Source of the DNA: Desulfamplus magnetovallimortis
GTDB lineage: Bacteria; Desulfobacterota; Desulfobacteria; Desulfobacterales; Desulfobacteraceae
NCBI RefSeq assembly: GCF_900170035.1
Contig: NZ_LT828540.1
Location: 678,856-735,121 of the forward strand
Direction of reading: 5' to 3'
DNA: 56,266 nt
Both the position numbers and the translations under genes were made by a program. Every line of letters starts with the position of its first letter. Position 1 is the stretch's first letter. Below, piece after piece: positions 51,801-56,266 of the stretch. Under the pieces are notes generated by a model. It was not told the origin of the DNA. It did no database searches and was given only the letters and a program-made list of their open reading frames with translations.

Positions 51801-52001
51801 ATGGCAGAAGGTATTGTAAAATGGTTTAACGATTCTAAAGGTTTTGGTTTTATTGAGCAGGAAAATGGTCCGGATGTATTTGTACACCACACAGGAATAA
51901 ACGCTTCTGGTTTCAAATCCCTGAATGAAGGTGACAAAGTAACATTTGAGATTAAACAGGGCCAAAAAGGTCCTTCCGCTGTGGATGTTACCGTTAAATA
52001 A
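51801..52001 (+). CDS. Cold-shock protein (CspA family)
   Basis: 66 residues, a single OB-fold. RNP1 is KGFGFI (13-18) and RNP2 is VFVHHT (26-31). The start [11 protein letters not shown] and end GPSAVDV are typical. It binds single-stranded RNA or DNA. AGGAG lies before the ATG in a T-rich leader. The transcript should end at the hairpin at 52156, after passing through MITE E2. Confidence 0.97.
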   Translation: MAEGIVKWFNDSKGFGFIEQENGPDVFVHHTGINASGFKSLNEGDKVTFEIKQGQKGPSAVDVTVK

Positions 52002-52024
52002 AAGCCACTATGTCTTAAATATAT

Positions 52025-52115
52025 GGTAGTGTCATAAAAGTGTTGATATCTTTTTGTGAAAGCCCTGCTGAATCAAGCTTTGTGAAGAGTTCATCAACAT
52101 ATTTGGGACACTGCC
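52025..52115 (+). mobile_element. Family E MITE, copy E2 (91 bp)
   Basis: Ends GGTAGTGTC and GACACTGCC. Perfect 8-bp duplication AAATATAT at 52017-52024 and 52116-52123. The same length as E1. It is inserted between the cold-shock stop codon and its terminator, so it should be part of that mRNA. Confidence 0.88.
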
Positions 52116-52155
52116 AAATATATAATCATTGAAAAAAGCGTACTTAAGTTTTTAT

Positions 52156-52195
52156 GGCACCCTCCATTTTTTTGCAGGGTGCCTTTTTTATTTTT
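52156..52195 (+). terminator. Intrinsic terminator of the cold-shock gene
   Basis: GGCACCCT-CCATTTTTTTGC-AGGGTGCC followed by TTTTTTATTTTT. A decayed family A left-end fragment (AAAGGCGACACCCATGATCTT) follows near 52248-52270. Confidence 0.85.
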
Positions 52196-52382
52196 GAGCC
52201 AAATAATTTTTAACGTTTTGAAAAACAAAGCTTAAACAGGCCATAAATCAAAGGCGACACCCATGATCTTTTGAGCATCATCTCATCCATGCTTCCAGAT
52301 ATTTCACCCACAAATTATTTTTTCTTCCTGTAAAGCATTTTTGTTGTTTATACTTTTACAATGCTGTGCTACTTAAGCAGTC

Positions 52383-52817
52383 ATGTATATTACAGCAACA
52401 ATACTTTTTATTATTGGCATGGCTATGGGTGCCGTTTACGGCTACTTCTATCTTCAAACTACCCTTGAAAGATTTTTCTCCTTTATTGCAGGAGGATTTT
52501 TTGGAAGCTGCGCCGGTGCCATCTGTTTTATCTATCTCTATTTTTCATCAGGCTCCAATGACCTGGATGAAGAAAGTGATAAAAAAACTTATCATACAAC
52601 TCCTATCTCGCCTGAACCCGTAGCTTTGGAGACGGAAAAAGCGAATAACCTTCCCACACTTGCCTGTAACGGCAATGGCGTAGAACAGCCACAAAGCAAT
52701 ATTAAACTTCCAGAGGCCTTAAAAAAAGAGGAATCTAACATAAGAGGGGAATCCAATATAAAAAATGGACTTTTTGCAAAAACAAAAGATCTATTTGACC
52801 CAAAACAGCAAAAATAA
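52383..52817 (+). CDS. Two-helix membrane protein with hydrophilic tail, possibly frameshifted
   Basis: 144 residues. Two membrane helices (about 3-22 and 33-55) with a short loop, then a disordered hydrophilic tail with the echo SNIRGESNIKNG. The frame stops at 52815 in CAAAAATAA. The -1 frame continues from the same point with KIKKLEKELRKLKKKQNQN and stops at 52880-52882, 14 nt before the next gene. That continuation is a convincing coiled coil, so either the gene has a frameshift in the A-run or the two forms are made by slippage. No clear ribosome site precedes the ATG. Family not recognised. Confidence 0.6.
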   Translation: MYITATILFIIGMAMGAVYGYFYLQTTLERFFSFIAGGFFGSCAGAICFIYLYFSSGSNDLDEESDKKTYHTTPISPEPVALETEKANNLPTLACNGNGVEQPQSNIKLPEALKKEESNIRGESNIKNGLFAKTKDLFDPKQQK

Positions 52818-52896
52818 AAAAACTTGAAAAAGAGCTTCGCAAGCTGAAGAAAAAACAGAACCAGAACAATATCAACAGATAGAGACAGCGCACCTT

Positions 52897-53826
52897 ATGA
52901 CTATACAGTGGTTCCCGGGACATATGCAGGAGACCGAAAAGTTTCTTAAAAAAGCGGTTTCCAGTGTAGATACAATAATGGAGATCCTTGATGCAAGGCT
53001 TCCCTATTCAAGTGCAAACCCTCTTCTTGACAAAATATGCAAAAATGTTTTTCGATTAAAAATCCTTAACAAACAGGATCTTGCAGACCCTGATGTCACA
53101 CTCTCATGGCTCCATCATTACAGAGATATTGGGGAAAACGCAATTGCTGTTACAGGTACAAGCCCTGTCGAGACCTGGCGTGCGGCAGAGTATGCCCTTG
53201 CCGGAATAAACAGATCAAAATCGAGACGTATTCGCGTAATGGTGGCAGGAATTCCAAACACCGGAAAATCAACCATAATGAACTCTCTGGCCGGAAAAAA
53301 AATTGCCAAAACCGGAAATACCCCGGCAATAACCCGTCATCAGCAAAGAACAAGCCTCAAAAAGCAAATTGATATTTATGATACTCCAGGCATTTTATGG
53401 CCAATCCTGGAAAATAAAAATGGTGCATATCGCCTTGCTGTCAGCGGAGCTATCTCCGACACAGCCATTGATTATTCAGACATTGCCATGTTTGCCATTG
53501 CACTTATGATAAAAAGATATCCTGAAAGATTAAAACAAAGATATGGAATATCCATTCAGGAGCCTGAAAACAGTCAATCTGCGGATTTTGAAGAAACTGA
53601 ACCTCTTAAGATACTTGAAGAGATAGGAACAACAAGGGGATGCCTTAAAAAAGGCGGTGTAATTGATTATCAAAAAGCATCGGAACTTTTTATCAGGGAA
53701 CTTAGAGCCGGAAAGCTTGGGAGAATATCATTTGAAACCAACCAGGAGGCAATGGAAGAGCAGAAAGCTCTGTTAGAGGAGTGGAAATCTCAGGTACAAT
53801 ATAATGATTTAACATCCACAAAATAA
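52897..53826 (+). CDS. rbgA: Circularly permuted ribosome-biogenesis GTPase (RbgA/YlqF family)
   Basis: 309 residues. The order of motifs is G4 (LNKQDL, about 57-62), then G1 (GIPNTGKST, about 117-125), then G3 (DTPG, about 166-169), the circular permutation that defines this group. The start IQWFPGHMQE is the RbgA/YlqF signature. It acts in late 50S assembly. C-terminal domain with GCLKKGGVIDYQKA follows. The next gene begins 13 nt after the stop, so it may be co-transcribed. Confidence 0.94.
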   Translation: MTIQWFPGHMQETEKFLKKAVSSVDTIMEILDARLPYSSANPLLDKICKNVFRLKILNKQDLADPDVTLSWLHHYRDIGENAIAVTGTSPVETWRAAEYALAGINRSKSRRIRVMVAGIPNTGKSTIMNSLAGKKIAKTGNTPAITRHQQRTSLKKQIDIYDTPGILWPILENKNGAYRLAVSGAISDTAIDYSDIAMFAIALMIKRYPERLKQRYGISIQEPENSQSADFEETEPLKILEEIGTTRGCLKKGGVIDYQKASELFIRELRAGKLGRISFETNQEAMEEQKALLEEWKSQVQYNDLTSTK

Positions 53827-53839
53827 TTGAGTAATTCCA

Positions 53840-56056
53840 ATGAAAAAAAGTACTTTATCAAATTTTTTACACACTGTCGCAAAACCTGCAAAAATTTTCA
53901 GAAATCATTCAGCACAGACTCTTGCATCAATTTTTATTATGATGCTATCTATCACTTTTTCTATACCTTCAGCATCAGCAGACGGCAAGGTTGCATTCTC
54001 CTTTGAGAACGGTCTTCCAGGAATTGAGAGCCTGGAAAAAATGACATTCACCCGGGAAGATTCTATTTTATGCAAAAGCATTGTTCATGCACTTGAGAGA
54101 TATCACTATTCCAATCTTGAGTTCAATGATGAACTCTCATCCAGAATTCTGGATCAATATTTAAATACACTTGATCCGTCAAAAAGCCTTTTTACAAAAA
54201 GTGAGATAAACGAATTTGAAAAGGTACGTTACTGGCTTGACAATACCCTGGAAAAAGGTGAACTCACCCCTGGATATGCAATATTCAACATATACCTTGA
54301 AAGGTCATTCATAAGGCTTACCCATATCCTAAACTCCATTGAAAAATGGGAAACACTTTTTGATTTTAATGCAGAGGAAGAGATAATTCTTGACCGCACT
54401 GATCTTCCTTGGCCGGAAAATTTGGAAGAGCTTAAAAAAATATGGGACAGCGAGCTTAAAAATACAATCCTTTCCCTGAAACTTGATGGAGAAAGTAACG
54501 AAGATATTACAAATCTTCTTTCAAAACGCTATAAAAGCAGGCTTAACAGGCTGCTCCAAACAGATACAGCAGATACATTTAAGATATATATAAACTCCGT
54601 GGCCATGACTTTTGATCCCCATACCCAATTTTTTCCACCAAGGATGTCAGAGGATTTTGACATACAGATGAGTCTCTCACTGGAAGGGATAGGCGCTGTT
54701 CTGCAGAGTGAATATGAATACACAAAAGTGGTAAGCCTTGTTCCGGCAGGCCCTGCTGACAAGTCAGGGCAGCTTATGCCGGGAGACAAGATTATCGGCG
54801 TGGGACAGGGGGTGCAAGGGCCATTTCAGGATACAGTGGGTTGGAGAATTGACGAGGTTGTCAACCTTATCCGCGGCCCAAAGGATACAATGGTCAGACT
54901 CAGGGTAATACCGGCGGCCCAGAAAGGGGTACAAAATGCACGCACAGTCAGCATTAAACGTGACAAGGTAAAACTTGAAGAGCAGGCTGCAAGCAAGGAG
55001 ATTGTTACCATAAACCGGAATGGCAGAACTTTAAGGGTTGGCACAATTACCATTCCCACATTTTACCTTGATTTCAAGGGCATGCAGGAGGGTTCAACTG
55101 ATTACAAAAGCACCACAAGAGATGTTATGAATCTGCTCAATGACCTTAAAAATGAAAAAATAGACGGCTTGATCATTGATCTGAGGGACAATGGGGGCGG
55201 AGCACTTCAGGAAGTTAACCAGCTTACAGGGCTTTTTATTAAATCTGGCCCTACTGTGCAGATAAGATCCAGAAACGGCTATATGTCAAGACTTGAAGAC
55301 CCAGACCCTGTCATATATTACAGAGGGCCTCTCATGGTGATGATAAACCGCATGAGTGCATCTGCTTCTGAAATATTTGCAGGTGCAATCAAGGATTATC
55401 ACCGCGGCATTATTGTGGGTACCCGAACATTTGGCAAGGGAACAGTTCAGGCTCTTCAACCGATTGAAGATGGACAGCTTAAACTTACAACCTCAAAATT
55501 TTACAGGGTATCAGGAGAGAGCACCCAGAACCTTGGAGTTCTTCCTGATATTGAATTTCCGTCCATTTATAACAGTGATGAGACAGGAGAAAGCTCCCTC
55601 GATGGTGCCCTGCCCTGGGATAAATCCATAAAAGCAAACTACAACTCTTATAAAAGCATGACCCCTTTAATCACAGCTCTTAAACAGAAACATACCAAAA
55701 GGGTGGATAACCAACCAGGATTTACCTATCTTAAAAAACGGTTTGAACTCTCAAAGGAGCTATATACATTAAAAACTCTTCCATTAAATATTGAAAAAAG
55801 AAAGGCATACAAGGAACGAATGAACAGTATGGAACTTGAGATAGAAAATCATCTGAGGGTTTCAAAGGGTCTTGAACCTGTCTCATCCATTGAAGAGATT
55901 CACCAGGATGACGAAGAGACAGAAGAGCTTTCTGACAATTCACAGAAAAACACCTCAAGTAAGAAAAAAGATAAAGATGATATACTCCTTGATGAAGCCC
56001 GTGAGATGATGGCTGATTTGATTACAGAATCTGAGGCAAAAAGATACAGGTGGTAA
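53840..56056 (+). CDS. prc: Carboxy-terminal processing protease Prc (Tsp), S41 family
   Basis: 738 residues. A signal peptide or anchor with a long basic start precedes a hydrophobic stretch (about 28-46) ending SASA, so it is periplasmic. The N-terminal helical domain, then PDZ (about 280-370, with SLEGIGAVL and GPADKSGQLMPGDKIIGVG), then the S41 core with IIDLRDNGGG, catalytic Ser508 (SASASE, middle Ser) and Lys533 (FGKGTVQ), exactly 25 residues apart as in E. coli Prc. The C-terminal DUF3340-like region has coiled and Lys/Asp-rich ends. In E. coli Prc degrades MepS and trims FtsI. Confidence 0.95.
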   Translation: MKKSTLSNFLHTVAKPAKIFRNHSAQTLASIFIMMLSITFSIPSASADGKVAFSFENGLPGIESLEKMTFTREDSILCKSIVHALERYHYSNLEFNDELSSRILDQYLNTLDPSKSLFTKSEINEFEKVRYWLDNTLEKGELTPGYAIFNIYLERSFIRLTHILNSIEKWETLFDFNAEEEIILDRTDLPWPENLEELKKIWDSELKNTILSLKLDGESNEDITNLLSKRYKSRLNRLLQTDTADTFKIYINSVAMTFDPHTQFFPPRMSEDFDIQMSLSLEGIGAVLQSEYEYTKVVSLVPAGPADKSGQLMPGDKIIGVGQGVQGPFQDTVGWRIDEVVNLIRGPKDTMVRLRVIPAAQKGVQNARTVSIKRDKVKLEEQAASKEIVTINRNGRTLRVGTITIPTFYLDFKGMQEGSTDYKSTTRDVMNLLNDLKNEKIDGLIIDLRDNGGGALQEVNQLTGLFIKSGPTVQIRSRNGYMSRLEDPDPVIYYRGPLMVMINRMSASASEIFAGAIKDYHRGIIVGTRTFGKGTVQALQPIEDGQLKLTTSKFYRVSGESTQNLGVLPDIEFPSIYNSDETGESSLDGALPWDKSIKANYNSYKSMTPLITALKQKHTKRVDNQPGFTYLKKRFELSKELYTLKTLPLNIEKRKAYKERMNSMELEIENHLRVSKGLEPVSSIEEIHQDDEETEELSDNSQKNTSSKKKDKDDILLDEAREMMADLITESEAKRYRW

Positions 56057-56070
56057 AGGATTTTTTATAT

Positions 56071-56266
56071 AACGTACATGGCGGATAGCCGCCACAATCG
56101 AAGAGATGAAAGTCGTTTTAAAAACAGCCACTTACTGAGACTTTCATATAAACCAACATGGCGGTTCACCGCCACAATGGAAGAGTTGAAAGTCTTTATA
56201 AAAACAGCCATTTGCGGGGACTTTCATATAAATGGCCATGGCAGAGCCATCTGCCACAACGAAGCA
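56071..56266 (+). repeat. Tandem array of family B units (B7, B8, partial B9)
   Basis: Period exactly 80 bp (starts 56071, 56151, 56231), running off the window edge. Left hairpins are GGCGG-ATAG-CCGCC, GGCGG-TTCA-CCGCC and GGCAGA-GCCA-TCTGCC in successive units: the arms change together. Each complete unit also has GAAAGTC...GACTTTC. Confidence 0.85.

Overview
The window reads as ordinary chromosome from a strictly anaerobic, Gram-negative, AT-rich bacterium. The best fit is Desulfobacterales or a close relative within Desulfobacterota. Supporting signs are a tungsten-type aldehyde:ferredoxin oxidoreductase with its own four-cluster ferredoxin, SelB, a DUF3786 iron-sulfur protein, outer-membrane genes (lptE, prc, a TolA/CpoB-like lipoprotein) and a marker set (leuS-lptE, dprA-topA, yajC-secD-secF, rng) arranged as in that group. 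The taxonomic call is inference from gene content. No prophage, CRISPR array, rRNA operon or transposase gene is visible.

Layout. 0.5-7.6 kb is a redox module: an SCP2-like protein, a degenerate Fe-alcohol dehydrogenase overlapping an intact one, AOR, polyferredoxin and a TetR regulator. 7.7-20 kb holds two hybrid histidine kinases, a TauE/SafE permease, an XPB-like helicase, a DUF3786 protein, a YbaK-type deacylase, a DUF3334 (CheX-like) protein and purB. 20-26 kb holds an acyl-CoA dehydrogenase, an IHF/HU protein, a Ste24-type protease, ftsB-like, murJ and rpsT. 26-41 kb is the lptE/leuS pair, rng, yajC-secD-secF, a repeat-bearing lipoprotein, a small MqsRA-like toxin-antitoxin pair and dprA-topA. 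41-56 kb holds tRNA-Arg and tRNA-His, selB, a membrane-anchored beta-carbonic anhydrase, hemW, mltG, an Smr protein, an RNB nuclease, a cold-shock protein, a circularly permuted GTPase and prc.

The most unusual content is between and inside the genes. At least three families of short non-autonomous elements can be defined to the base with target-site duplications: family A (about 164-174 bp, 13-bp terminal inverted repeats, 6-bp duplications), family D (exactly 100 bp in three copies, 20-bp inverted repeats, 6-7-bp duplications) and family E (91 bp, 8-bp duplications). One A copy has a paralogous empty site elsewhere in the window. A further family (B) of about 80-bp units carries a hairpin whose arms differ between copies while keeping their pairing, and forms a tandem array at the right end. 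Several housekeeping proteins (LeuS, TopA, DprA, HemW, LptE, MltG, the Fe-ADH paralogue) carry Asn/Ser/Asp/Lys-rich inserts, some made of in-frame tandem repeats. These and the metal-site-less Fe-ADH paralogue are the observations most worth following.
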